From assembly GCA_964230215.1 (NCBI GenBank), contig CAXRGQ010000007.1, forward strand, positions 1,017,700-1,081,699: a DNA stretch of 64,000 nt. The letters are read 5' to 3'. A model generated the notes under the pieces. It was not told where the DNA came from. It saw nothing but the letters and a program-made list of their open reading frames with translations, and ran no database searches. Every line of letters starts with the position of its first letter. Position 1 is the first letter of the stretch. A program made the translations under genes and the position numbers. The stretch comes from JAUILH01 sp964230215. GTDB taxonomy: Bacteria > Bacteroidota > Bacteroidia > Flavobacteriales_D > JAUILH01. Shown here in pieces: positions 27,645 to 36,130 of the stretch.

Positions 27645-29474
27645 GTGCGGGATTTTTTAAAAATACTACGATATACAAAAAATTATAAGCGTCAAGTAGC
27701 CCTTGTTATCTTAAACAACATTCTGTTTGTCCTGTTTAACCTGCTAAGTTTGATGCTGTTTATTCCCTTTCTCAAGTTAATTTTTGTGGATGGAGGTGGA
27801 GAAATTCCTACGGCGCCTTCAAGTTCTATGGGACTGCAAGATTACTGGGAGGCCAAGTATAATTATGAAGTCTACAATTTTATTGCAGAACATGGTAAGC
27901 TGGAAACATTAGCCTATATCTGTGTAACGATATTAATTTGTTTTTTCATGAAAAACTTATTCCGATATCTGGCAATGTTTTATTTGGCAAATATTCGGAA
28001 CTCTGTGGTGATGGACCTGCGCAATGATATCCATGGTAAGTTGACGCACATGGAACTTGGCTACTTTTCAGATGAACGAAAAGGGGACATTCAGGCGCGT
28101 GTAATGAATGATGTGCAAGAAGTTGAGGTGTCTATTATGGGAACGCTAGAGTTGCTATTTAGGGAGCCGCTCGCTATCATTTTGACATTAAGCACCCTGT
28201 TTTTTATTTCGGTTAAGCTTACCTTGTTTTCCCTTGTTTTATTACCCGTAAGTGCATTTATAATTTCAAGAATCGGGAAGAGTTTAAAGCGATCGTCTAA
28301 GAAAGCACAAGAGCGTTTGGGATTGCTGTCATCTGCCCTAGAAGAGACTTTATCTGGTGTAAGAATTATTAAGGCATTTAATGCTGAGCAGAGTATTCAG
28401 AACAATTTTGAGGACATTAACTCCAAGTATAAGTATCAGTTAAACAGAGCTTATAGAAAAAGAGATTTGGCATCTCCGTTAAACGAGTTTATGGGAGCCT
28501 GTGTAATGGTGTCGCTTGTATATTTTGGAGGTACAATTGTGCTTCAAGATCATTCAATGACAGGTGATACATTCATTGGTTTTGTTATTGTATTTTCTCA
28601 GTTGTTACGACCTGTGCAAGGTGTTGCGACCTCCATTAGTAACGTAAATAAAGGGTTAGCGTCTATTGAAAGGATTAACAATATTCTGGATGCACCTGAT
28701 ACTATTCAAGATCCCCCTAATCCAATACCATTTGGTGGATTGGAAAATGAGATTGCCTACACAAACGTTTCGTTTAAATACCCAAATACGGATGCTGAAG
28801 TACTATCAAGTATTAACTTCAAGCTAAAGAAAGGACAGAGCATTGCCCTAGTTGGTGAGTCGGGTGGTGGTAAATCCACAACTGCTGATTTACTACCACG
28901 TTTTTATGATACAACTGAGGGTGAAATCACCATAGATGGTACAAATATTAAGGATTTCACCATGGCAGATCTAAGGGCAAAAATGGGCATTGTATCGCAG
29001 GAATCCATACTGTTTAATGACACTGTTAAGAATAACATATTGTTTGGACTAAAGGATGTCGATGATTCAGCCGTAATTAATGCAGCGAAAATAGCCAATG
29101 CGCATGATTTTATTTCGGAATTTGAACTGGGCTATGAGACAAACATTGGTGATAAAGGGAACAAATTATCAGGTGGTCAGAAACAACGCATAAGCATTGC
29201 CAGAGCTGTACTCAGAAATCCAGATATTCTAATATTGGATGAGGCCACATCTGCACTTGATACGGAATCCGAGAAACTAGTGCAGGACGCGTTATTAAAA
29301 CTAATGGAAAACCGAACATCTCTTGTAATCGCACACAGGTTATCCACCATTAAGCATGCAGATGAAATTCTAGTACTGCAACAAGGTCAGATTGTTGAGC
29401 GCGGTAAACACGACGAGCTTTATAATTTAGGTGGCGTTTACAGAAAATTATGTGATCTGCAAAGTTTCTCCTAG
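27645..29474 (+). CDS. MsbA-like ABC exporter (permease plus ATPase)
   Basis: About 609 residues from GTG 27645 ('VRDFLKILRYTKNYKRQVAL'), chosen because a -7 promoter element sits between this codon and the earlier TTG. Six membrane helices lie in the first 340 or so residues. The ATPase domain follows with Walker A 'ALVGESGGGKSTTADLL', Q-loop 'IVSQESILFNDTV', signature 'LSGGQKQRISIARAVL', Walker B 'DILILDEATSALD' and H-loop 'VIAHRLSTI'. The fused half-transporter form is typical of MsbA, which flips lipid A, and of peptide exporters. Lipid A is the likeliest substrate but cannot be proven. A loop of about 45 residues between the first two helices is longer than in E. coli MsbA. Confidence 0.9.
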   Translation: MRDFLKILRYTKNYKRQVALVILNNILFVLFNLLSLMLFIPFLKLIFVDGGGEIPTAPSSSMGLQDYWEAKYNYEVYNFIAEHGKLETLAYICVTILICFFMKNLFRYLAMFYLANIRNSVVMDLRNDIHGKLTHMELGYFSDERKGDIQARVMNDVQEVEVSIMGTLELLFREPLAIILTLSTLFFISVKLTLFSLVLLPVSAFIISRIGKSLKRSSKKAQERLGLLSSALEETLSGVRIIKAFNAEQSIQNNFEDINSKYKYQLNRAYRKRDLASPLNEFMGACVMVSLVYFGGTIVLQDHSMTGDTFIGFVIVFSQLLRPVQGVATSISNVNKGLASIERINNILDAPDTIQDPPNPIPFGGLENEIAYTNVSFKYPNTDAEVLSSINFKLKKGQSIALVGESGGGKSTTADLLPRFYDTTEGEITIDGTNIKDFTMADLRAKMGIVSQESILFNDTVKNNILFGLKDVDDSAVINAAKIANAHDFISEFELGYETNIGDKGNKLSGGQKQRISIARAVLRNPDILILDEATSALDTESEKLVQDALLKLMENRTSLVIAHRLSTIKHADEILVLQQGQIVERGKHDELYNLGGVYRKLCDLQSFS

Positions 29475-30670
29475 TACAGGAAGTTATTGTAGGGATAGCG
29501 TACTTTAAAAATTTCCTTTACATCTTCATACAACATCTCTCTAAACTCCTCAATATTGTCTTTCTCAAAGGCAGATATAAAGACACATTTTTTATCGTTG
29601 AGCTGAGCTGCCCAGTGTTGTTTCATGTCATCTAAAGTCCATTCCACTTCAATCTCATTGCCCTCCTCATCATGCACTATGCGTTCTGATTTGTAGCTAT
29701 CAATTTTATTAAAAACAACAATAGTTGGTTTGTCTGCCGCCTTTATATCGTTTAAGGTATTGTTTACCACATTATAATGGTCTTCAAAGTTTTTATGTGA
29801 TATATCAACTACATGAAGCAAAATGTCAGATTCGCGCACCTCATCCAAAGTCGACTTAAAAGACTCAATTAATTGATGCGGTAGTTTGCGAATAAACCCA
29901 ACCGTATCACTCAGTAGGAAAGGTAAATTGTGAATCACGACTTTGCGTACTGTAGTGTCAAGGGTAGCGAATAATTTGTTGTCGGCATAGACATCACTTT
30001 TGCTCAACATATTCATGATGGTCGATTTTCCTACGTTGGTATATCCTACCAAAGCAACACGAACTAACTGGCCTCTATTGCCTCTCTGTTGCGCCTTTTG
30101 TTTGTCAATTTTATCCAGTTTTTCTCTCAAACGGGAGATCTTCTGCTGAATAATTCGTCTATCTGTTTCGATCTGCGTTTCACCTGGTCCACGCATTCCA
30201 ATCCCCCCTTTTTGACGCTCTAAGTGAGTCCACATGCGTGTCAGACGCGGGAGTAAGTATTGGTACTGTGCCAGCTCAACTTGCGTTCTTGCATGTGAGG
30301 TACGGGCATGTCTGGCAAAGATGTCCAGAATCAGGTTGCTCCTGTCCAGGATTTTTTTGTTTAAGATGCGCTCTATGTTTCTTAATTGGGAAGGGCTAAG
30401 CTCATCATCAAAAATGATCATGTCAATTTCATGTTCGTTTACGTAGTCCTCAATCTCTTTCATTTTACCAGAACCCACGAAAGTCTTGACATGAGGTACG
30501 TCCAAACGTTGTACAAAACGCTTCATAGTAATGGCGCCTGAAGTCTGCGCAAGGAATTCCAATTCATCCAAGTATTCCTTGGTTTCCTCCTCATCAACGT
30601 TTTGTGTAATCAATCCAACTAATACACACGTTTCTTCCTCTGGCGTAGTTGATATTAATTTGTCTCCCAT
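29471..30670 (-). CDS. hflX: GTPase HflX
   Basis: 399 residues. HflX splits or rescues stalled ribosomes. The N-terminal domain ('TFVGSGKMKEIEDYV', 'IIFDDELSPSQLRNIE', 'RSNLILDIFARHARTSHARTQVELAQ') and glycine-rich 'GGIGMRGPGETQIETDRR' are diagnostic. The G domain has G1 'VGYTNVGKSTIMNML', G3 'DTVGFIRKLPHQ' and G4 'FNKIDS'. It ends 4 bases inside the convergent exporter gene. The small cytochrome gene ends one base upstream of its start, so hflX may be transcribed with the cytochrome module. Confidence 0.95.
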   Translation of the reverse strand: MGDKLISTTPEEETCVLVGLITQNVDEEETKEYLDELEFLAQTSGAITMKRFVQRLDVPHVKTFVGSGKMKEIEDYVNEHEIDMIIFDDELSPSQLRNIERILNKKILDRSNLILDIFARHARTSHARTQVELAQYQYLLPRLTRMWTHLERQKGGIGMRGPGETQIETDRRIIQQKISRLREKLDKIDKQKAQQRGNRGQLVRVALVGYTNVGKSTIMNMLSKSDVYADNKLFATLDTTVRKVVIHNLPFLLSDTVGFIRKLPHQLIESFKSTLDEVRESDILLHVVDISHKNFEDHYNVVNNTLNDIKAADKPTIVVFNKIDSYKSERIVHDEEGNEIEVEWTLDDMKQHWAAQLNDKKCVFISAFEKDNIEEFREMLYEDVKEIFKVRYPYNNFLY

Positions 30671-30671
30671 A

Positions 30672-30896
30672 TTATTTGTCTCTTAGGCTGATTACATGAT
30701 CTGCAATCGCACTAAGTTCATCTTGTTTTAAATAATCAAAGATAGGCATGTCATTTCTGCCAGTCTGCAGAAGGCTCACTATACTATCTCTACTAATTAA
30801 TGAATTAGGTAAAGGCATTGCTCCACCTTTTTCGAGCGTACCATCAATGCCATGACACAACACACATTCTCTATGATACAGCGCATTTCCGTCCAA
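30672..30896 (-). CDS. Cytochrome c domain, probably the second half of a frameshifted diheme protein
   Basis: 74 residues with one haem motif ('YHRECVLCHGIDG') and a distal Met candidate ('GRNDMPIF'). There is no signal peptide and the only start is a TTG, so on its own it could not reach the periplasm for haem attachment. Its sequence is a repeat of the preceding cytochrome domain ('IIYQKECLQCHGERG', 'LQNSLLTEDEM' versus 'LPNSLISRDSI'). One extra A in the A9 run at 30911-30919, or a -1 ribosomal shift there, would join both halves into one open frame with no intervening stop. I therefore read it as the C-terminal half of a diheme lipoprotein cytochrome c. Confidence 0.6.
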   Translation of the reverse strand: MDGNALYHRECVLCHGIDGTLEKGGAMPLPNSLISRDSIVSLLQTGRNDMPIFDYLKQDELSAIADHVISLRDK

Positions 30897-30904
30897 GCTA
30901 TTGC

Positions 30905-31237
30905 TTAGTCTTTTTTTTTAAGTTCGTTTCGAACGTAGTCAATAACCAGCTGAACTTGTTCTTCGTTCAGATGAGAAACGGCACGCATTTCTCCACGACC
31001 CTTCTTAACGGCATCTTTCATTTCATCTTCAGTCAACAAACTATTTTGCAAGTTGGCCGCGCCTCCATTTCCATCATCACCTCTCTCGCCATGACATTGC
31101 AAACACTCCTTCTGATAGATGATTTTTCCACTCTCTTTACCATCAGGTCCCTTATAAGCATCTGGGTCATCGCAAGACCATAAAAAGCTTACAAGCATTA
31201 ATGATATACCACCAATTATTTGCTTAGAAATACCCAC
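30905..31237 (-). CDS. Lipoprotein cytochrome c (first haem domain)
   Basis: 110 residues from a GTG start. The signal sequence ends in a lipobox-like 'VSFLWSCDD', so it is probably a lipoprotein. The haem motif is 'YQKECLQCHGERG', and the distal ligand candidate is Met in 'GRGEMRAV'. It ends in 'RNELKKKD' within an A9 tract, and the following reading frame encodes a second, homologous cytochrome domain. The start overlaps the 3' end of the 4-helix membrane protein gene by 14 bases, so the two genes are coupled and are likely electron-transfer partners. Confidence 0.8.
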   Translation of the reverse strand: MGISKQIIGGISLMLVSFLWSCDDPDAYKGPDGKESGKIIYQKECLQCHGERGDDGNGGAANLQNSLLTEDEMKDAVKKGRGEMRAVSHLNEEQVQLVIDYVRNELKKKD

Positions 31238-31670
31238 TACCGCTAAATTTTGAAAGGAATGGCCATGGAATTGCCGCTAAAATGATTATTAAGGCAATGA
31301 CATACCAAATAAAAATTAATCTATGTTTTGCAGAATCTTTAGATTTTGCTTGAGCTCTTTTTCTTCCAACTGTAATTAAAACTATGGCTAAGATCATCAT
31401 GGTGATGTGTTCAACAGCAAAGAATCTAGCGGTGGCATTATCAGACATATATTTGAACATCTTCACGCCCATGTCACCCGCGAAATAAAGTATTAAACCA
31501 ATCAATAATTGCGTGTGCACTGTTATCATTGAGAACAGGTTTAGCACTTTATCTTTAGCACCATAACTATCTCCTGATTTCCATCGCTTAAATGCATTCA
31601 CCACAGCCATTACTAAGAGTAGCAGTACTACCCATCTAAGACCAGAATGTAAGTGTTTCAAAAAGTCCAT
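31224..31670 (-). CDS. Four-helix membrane protein, possible haem-binding electron carrier
   Basis: 148 residues with four membrane helices and histidines near the helix ends: 'FLKHLHSGLRWVVLLLLVMAV', 'ITVHTQLLIGLILYFAG', 'FAVEHITMMILAIVLITVG' and 'AKHRLIFIWYVIALIIILAAI'. This resembles small cytochrome b-like proteins of Bacteroidota. Its overlap with a lipoprotein cytochrome c gene supports a redox role. No enzymatic function is established. Confidence 0.7.
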   Translation of the reverse strand: MDFLKHLHSGLRWVVLLLLVMAVVNAFKRWKSGDSYGAKDKVLNLFSMITVHTQLLIGLILYFAGDMGVKMFKYMSDNATARFFAVEHITMMILAIVLITVGRKRAQAKSKDSAKHRLIFIWYVIALIIILAAIPWPFLSKFSGSGYF

Positions 31671-31684
31671 TCGTTAATTTTTAT

Positions 31685-31692
31685 CAAAAGTA
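31685..31692 (-). promoter_or_regulatory. Putative -7 element for the membrane protein/cytochrome unit
   Basis: Minus-strand TACTTTTG (TAnnTTTG) ends 14 bases before ATG 31670. Confidence 0.5.
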
Positions 31693-31751
31693 CTTAAAAA
31701 TTAAAGTTTAAGCGGCTTTTGAATAACATTTCAATATATCGTCAATAATAG

Positions 31752-31759
31752 TATTTTTG
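31752..31759 (+). promoter_or_regulatory. Putative -7 element for the large amidohydrolase
   Basis: TATTTTTG matches TAnnTTTG. It overlaps the earliest possible TTG codon at 31757 and so argues for a later start (TTG 31766 or ATG 31775). Confidence 0.5.
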
Positions 31760-31765
31760 TTTGTC

Positions 31766-34700
31766 TTGAAATGGATGTTGTACATATCGCTGATAATCGC
31801 ATTTTGTGTTCCTCAACTTAATGCGCAGCCAGGGCACCCAGTAAACGGGGTAAAAGAGAGTTACAAAGAGCATTATATTCTTTACAACGCATTCATTCAT
31901 GTAAGTGCCGAAAAACAAATTTACAATGGATACATTGAGATTGAGGGGGATAGAATACTATCGTGTGGCGCTGGAAAAAAGTCTGCAAAAGGGGCCATTG
32001 AAGTTGATTTGAAAGGCAAACATGTGTATCCTTCGTTCATAGATTTACACGCAAATGTTGGTCTGGATCCACTAAAGCCATCCGCTAAAAAATCATACGG
32101 TCCACAAATGGAATCGAATAAAAAGGGTGCTTTTTATTGGAATGAAGCCATCAAGCCTGAACAAAATGCAAGCGATTTTTTAAGCGACAAAGACAAAAGT
32201 ATAAGTGATTACCAAAAAGGAGGATTCGGTGTGGCTCTTTCTCATGTTATGGATGGCATTATGCGTGGAACAGGCACTGTAATCGCTACGGCGGAATTAC
32301 CGGATAATCAACGTGTGCTTAAAGGAACCGCAAGCCAACATTTTTCATTTAGTAAAGGTTCAAGTAAACAAGACTATCCGTCTTCATTGATGGGGATGAT
32401 TGCATTGTTGCGTCAAGTATATTTTGATTTGGACTGGTATAAGGATGGTGGGTATAGGGAGGCTCGAAATCTATCTCTTGAGGCGATTGAAAATTCAAAA
32501 GAACTGCCAGCTTTCTTTGATGCAGGTAATTATTTGAACCAATTACGTGCACTCAAGCTAAGTAAATCTATACAACAGGATTTTATTGTAAGAGGCTATG
32601 GTGAGGAATACAAACGGATAGGAGAGTTTGTGAAACATGAGGCAAAATTGATTCTTCCTTTACACTTTCCTCTTCCAATCGACCCTGTTGATCCATACGA
32701 GACTATGTTAGTGAGTTTGGAGGAACTTAAAGAGTGGGAGCTTGCACCAGCAAACGCGGCAAAAGTGCATGAAGCTGGGCTGGAATTCGCGTTTACCTCA
32801 CATGGATTAAAGTCGAGAGCACAGGTGTTTAAAGCCTTGAGAAAAGTACATAAGTATGGTCTGCCAAAGGAAGCAGCCATCGCAGCGTTAACAGAAAAAG
32901 CAGCATCATTTATCGACATGTCGGATGAATTGGGAACTCTGGAAGCTGGTAAATATGCTAATTTCATTATTCTGTCGAAGGATTTATTCGAAGATGATGC
33001 AGTACTTCATGAAAACTGGGTGCTGGGGAATAAAATTGATATTGATAAAGAAGCAGAATTTGACATTCGCGGGAAATATGACCTTAAAATAGGTGATTCT
33101 TTAATTGTACTAGAAGTTGCTGGTAGTGAGAAAAAGTTAAAGAGTTTTATCAAGGTGGATACCACTAAGATTTCGGTTGAAGTTAAGCAAGAGAGAAAAT
33201 TGATTTCATTAGCATTTAAACCGACAGATTCGGCGGCCGTTTCTATGGTCCGTTTGTCTGGTCAAATATATTTTGATAGCGGAATTTGGGAAGGAAACGG
33301 CGTGGATGGAAATGGTGAATGGTTGTACTGGACGGCAATTAGAAGTGATAAGCACAAGGACAAGAAGAAGGAGACAAAGACAGATAGTTTGAGATTAGGT
33401 CGGGCATGGTTTCCAAATATGGCGTTTGGATTAGATTCATTGCCTGAGAGCGTTAATATTCTTATCAAGAATGCTACAGTCTGGACAAATGAGGAAGAAG
33501 GAATTTTAGAGGAGACATCTGTATTAGTAAGCGACGGAAAGATAAAAGCCATTGGTAAAGATATTCTGGATGTGCGCGATGGAATTGTGATAGATGCAAA
33601 AGGCAAACACCTAACAACGGGTATTATAGATGAGCATTCGCATATTGCGGCAAGTGGAGGCGTAAATGAGGGTGGACAAGCCGTTGCAGCAGAAGTAACA
33701 CTGGAGGATGTAATTAATCCAGATGACGTAAACATCTACCGTCAGCTTGCTGGTGGTGTAACGTGTTCTCAAATTCTTCATGGTTCGGCAGATCCGATTG
33801 GAGGAAGATCAGCACTAATTAAACTGAAGTGGGGGGCATCTGCTGAAGATATGAAGGTTGAAAACGCGCCAAAATTCATCAAGTTTGCCTTGGGTGAAAA
33901 TGTTAAGCAATCGAACTGGGGTGATTTTAATACCGTGCGTTTCCCGCAAACTAGAATGGGCGTTGAACAAGTGTATTATGATGCATTTTATGAGGCAAGA
34001 AAGTATGCTGAGAAATGGGACGCCTACAATAAGTCAATGGCTAACAAGCGTAAAGCAGGGTCAATTCCAAAGCCAAGACGAGATGAAGAATTAGAAGTAT
34101 TGAATGAAATCCTCAACGGAGAACGTTTTATCACCTGCCATTCATATGTGCAAAGCGAAATTAATATGTTAATGCACGTTGCAGATTCAATGGGCTTTAC
34201 ACTGAACACATTTACACACATTTTAGAAGGCTATAAATTAGCTGATAAAATGAAGGCGCATGGAGCAGGCGCTTCAACCTTCTCGGATTGGTGGGCTTAT
34301 AAATATGAGGTTAAAGATGCCATTCCTTATAATGCGGCAATCCTAGACAAAATGGGAATCGTCACAGCGATTAATTCAGATGATGCTGAAATGGCCAGAA
34401 GGCTAAATCAAGAAGCGGCAAAGGCAGTAAAATATGGACAAGTGTCAGAGGAGGATGCCTGGAAGATGGTTACCTTAAATCCAGCCAAATTACTTCACAT
34501 TGATGATAGGATGGGATCGATTAAAGTAGGGAAGGATGCGGACTTGGTTCTATGGAGTGATAACCCTCTATCCATTTATGCAACGGTGGAGAAGACCATC
34601 ATTGAAGGCGTTGTTTATTATGATGCTGAATTAACAGATTCGCTGCGAACACGAAACACTTTGGAGCGAGAGCGAATTCTGGAGCTTATGATGGAAGCCA

Positions 34701-34783
34701 AAAAGGCAGGAGAGCCAGTTCGCTCGCCAAAGAAAGAGACAAAATCAATGTATAATTGTAAAACAGCCACACTCAATGATTAG
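31766..34783 (+). CDS. Large secreted amidohydrolase family protein with two homologous halves
   Basis: About 1005 residues. The start is taken as TTG 31766 (MKWMLYISLII, a normal signal peptide ending in LNAQ); ATG 31775 is the alternative. Each half has the small beta-sandwich plus TIM-barrel layout of amidohydrolases. The first half (about 25-430) keeps 'HVYPSFIDLHANVGLD', where the HxH motif is degraded, and 'LGTLEAGKYANFIILSKD'. The second half (about 555-990) has 'GKHLTTGIIDEHSHIAASGG' with intact HSH, 'THILEGYKLADKMKAHGAG', 'AINSDDAEMARRLNQEAAKAV' and 'RMGSIKVGKDADLVLWSDNPL'. Only the second half looks catalytic. It is exported; the substrate is unknown. Confidence 0.87.
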   Translation: MKWMLYISLIIAFCVPQLNAQPGHPVNGVKESYKEHYILYNAFIHVSAEKQIYNGYIEIEGDRILSCGAGKKSAKGAIEVDLKGKHVYPSFIDLHANVGLDPLKPSAKKSYGPQMESNKKGAFYWNEAIKPEQNASDFLSDKDKSISDYQKGGFGVALSHVMDGIMRGTGTVIATAELPDNQRVLKGTASQHFSFSKGSSKQDYPSSLMGMIALLRQVYFDLDWYKDGGYREARNLSLEAIENSKELPAFFDAGNYLNQLRALKLSKSIQQDFIVRGYGEEYKRIGEFVKHEAKLILPLHFPLPIDPVDPYETMLVSLEELKEWELAPANAAKVHEAGLEFAFTSHGLKSRAQVFKALRKVHKYGLPKEAAIAALTEKAASFIDMSDELGTLEAGKYANFIILSKDLFEDDAVLHENWVLGNKIDIDKEAEFDIRGKYDLKIGDSLIVLEVAGSEKKLKSFIKVDTTKISVEVKQERKLISLAFKPTDSAAVSMVRLSGQIYFDSGIWEGNGVDGNGEWLYWTAIRSDKHKDKKKETKTDSLRLGRAWFPNMAFGLDSLPESVNILIKNATVWTNEEEGILEETSVLVSDGKIKAIGKDILDVRDGIVIDAKGKHLTTGIIDEHSHIAASGGVNEGGQAVAAEVTLEDVINPDDVNIYRQLAGGVTCSQILHGSADPIGGRSALIKLKWGASAEDMKVENAPKFIKFALGENVKQSNWGDFNTVRFPQTRMGVEQVYYDAFYEARKYAEKWDAYNKSMANKRKAGSIPKPRRDEELEVLNEILNGERFITCHSYVQSEINMLMHVADSMGFTLNTFTHILEGYKLADKMKAHGAGASTFSDWWAYKYEVKDAIPYNAAILDKMGIVTAINSDDAEMARRLNQEAAKAVKYGQVSEEDAWKMVTLNPAKLLHIDDRMGSIKVGKDADLVLWSDNPLSIYATVEKTIIEGVVYYDAELTDSLRTRNTLERERILELMMEAKKAGEPVRSPKKETKSMYNCKTATLND

Positions 34784-36056
34784 ACTATTTATCATAACAT
34801 TGATGATGTTCCCTGTGTTAGTTCTATCACAAGAGAAAAGTGTGCTCTACCTAAATGGGAAAGCTCATTTAGGCAATGGCAAATACATTGAGAAGTCGGC
34901 AATAGGTGTAAAAGATGGCAAGTTTAATCTAGTTGCTAATGCACTGCTTATAAAAATTGACAGCTCGGCCTTTGATACAATTATTGATTTAAAAGGTAGG
35001 CACGTATATCCTGCGTTTATTGCTACAAATTCAACCCTTGGACTGACTGAAATTGATGCTGTTCGTGCAAGTAGAGATTTTAGGGAAGTAGGCATCTACA
35101 ACCCAAATATTAGAGCGATTATCGCTTATAATACGGATTCCGAAATAATTCCAACTGTACGTTCCAATGGGGTTTTGCTAGCACAAGCTACACCAAGAGG
35201 AGGAAGAATAACTGGCACCTCTTCTGTAATGATGTTAGACGGGGATAATTGGGAAGAAGCAGTATACAGAAAGGACGATGGTATTCATGTTAACTGGCCT
35301 TCTATGTATAAACGCGCTTGGGGTAGAGGTGATATTCAGAAAGATAGCGAATACGAGACTAAGGTGGATGAGTTAAAGGCCTTTCTGAGTAAGGCAAAAG
35401 CATATAGTGAAATTAAAAATCCTGAAGAAATTGATTTAAGATTTGAAGCGTTCAAATCCATTTTTGATGGAAGCAAGACGCTCTACGTTAGCACAGACTA
35501 TATCAAAGAAATCATTGAAGTTATACAGCTTAAAAAGGCATTTAAAATAAAGAAGCTTGTGATTGTAGGTGGATATGATGCATGGATGATTCCGCAAACT
35601 TTATTGGATAATGAGGTTACTATCCTACTAAAGCGACTCCATAGTTTACCAGAACGTCCTGAAGATGACATTGATTTACCATTCAAATTACCAAAGATGC
35701 TCTATGACCTAAAGATTCCGTTTTGTCTGGATAATTCAGGAGATATGGAAGCAATGGGGACAAGAAATCTTCCGTTTTATGCCGGAACTGCAGTGGCTTA
35801 TGGTTTAGATTATGAAGCTGCAGTGGCTAGCATTAGTTTGAATTCTGCGAAGATGCTGGGAATCGATCACAGGACCGGAAGTATTGAGAAAGGCAAAGAC
35901 GCGAATTTCTTCATTAGCAGCGGAGATGCACTGGATATGCGCACCAACAATGTTGAACATGCATTTCTTCTAGGTCAAGCAATTGACTTGGATAATAAGC
36001 AAAAGCAATTGTACAGAAAGTACGCTAAGGAATACAATCTGGACATTCAAGAGTAG
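34776..36056 (+). CDS. Secreted amidohydrolase-like protein, probably inactive
   Basis: 426 residues with a signal peptide (about 1-18, ending in VLSQE). It has the amidohydrolase layout ('GRHVYPAFIATNSTLGLTEI' replaces the usual DxHxH motif; 'LDNSGDMEAMGTRNLPFYAGTAV', 'RTGSIEKGKDANFFISSGDAL'). The missing metal-binding HxH suggests a pseudoenzyme, perhaps a partner of the preceding 1005-residue protein, whose first half is degraded in the same place. It overlaps that gene by 8 bases, so they are made together. This pairing recurs in Bacteroidota. The role is not known. Confidence 0.8.
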   Translation: MIRLFIITLMMFPVLVLSQEKSVLYLNGKAHLGNGKYIEKSAIGVKDGKFNLVANALLIKIDSSAFDTIIDLKGRHVYPAFIATNSTLGLTEIDAVRASRDFREVGIYNPNIRAIIAYNTDSEIIPTVRSNGVLLAQATPRGGRITGTSSVMMLDGDNWEEAVYRKDDGIHVNWPSMYKRAWGRGDIQKDSEYETKVDELKAFLSKAKAYSEIKNPEEIDLRFEAFKSIFDGSKTLYVSTDYIKEIIEVIQLKKAFKIKKLVIVGGYDAWMIPQTLLDNEVTILLKRLHSLPERPEDDIDLPFKLPKMLYDLKIPFCLDNSGDMEAMGTRNLPFYAGTAVAYGLDYEAAVASISLNSAKMLGIDHRTGSIEKGKDANFFISSGDALDMRTNNVEHAFLLGQAIDLDNKQKQLYRKYAKEYNLDIQE

Positions 36057-36130
36057 TTACTCATCAATATTTTGTTACGATTCGTACTGTCAGATGAATT
36101 CAATTCCGATAATGTTGTAAATTGCAGCTG

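Noticed and set aside
33262..33735. Minus-strand frame of 157 codons inside the amidohydrolase
   Set aside because: Shadow frame with biased composition; the plus-strand frame has clear catalytic motifs.
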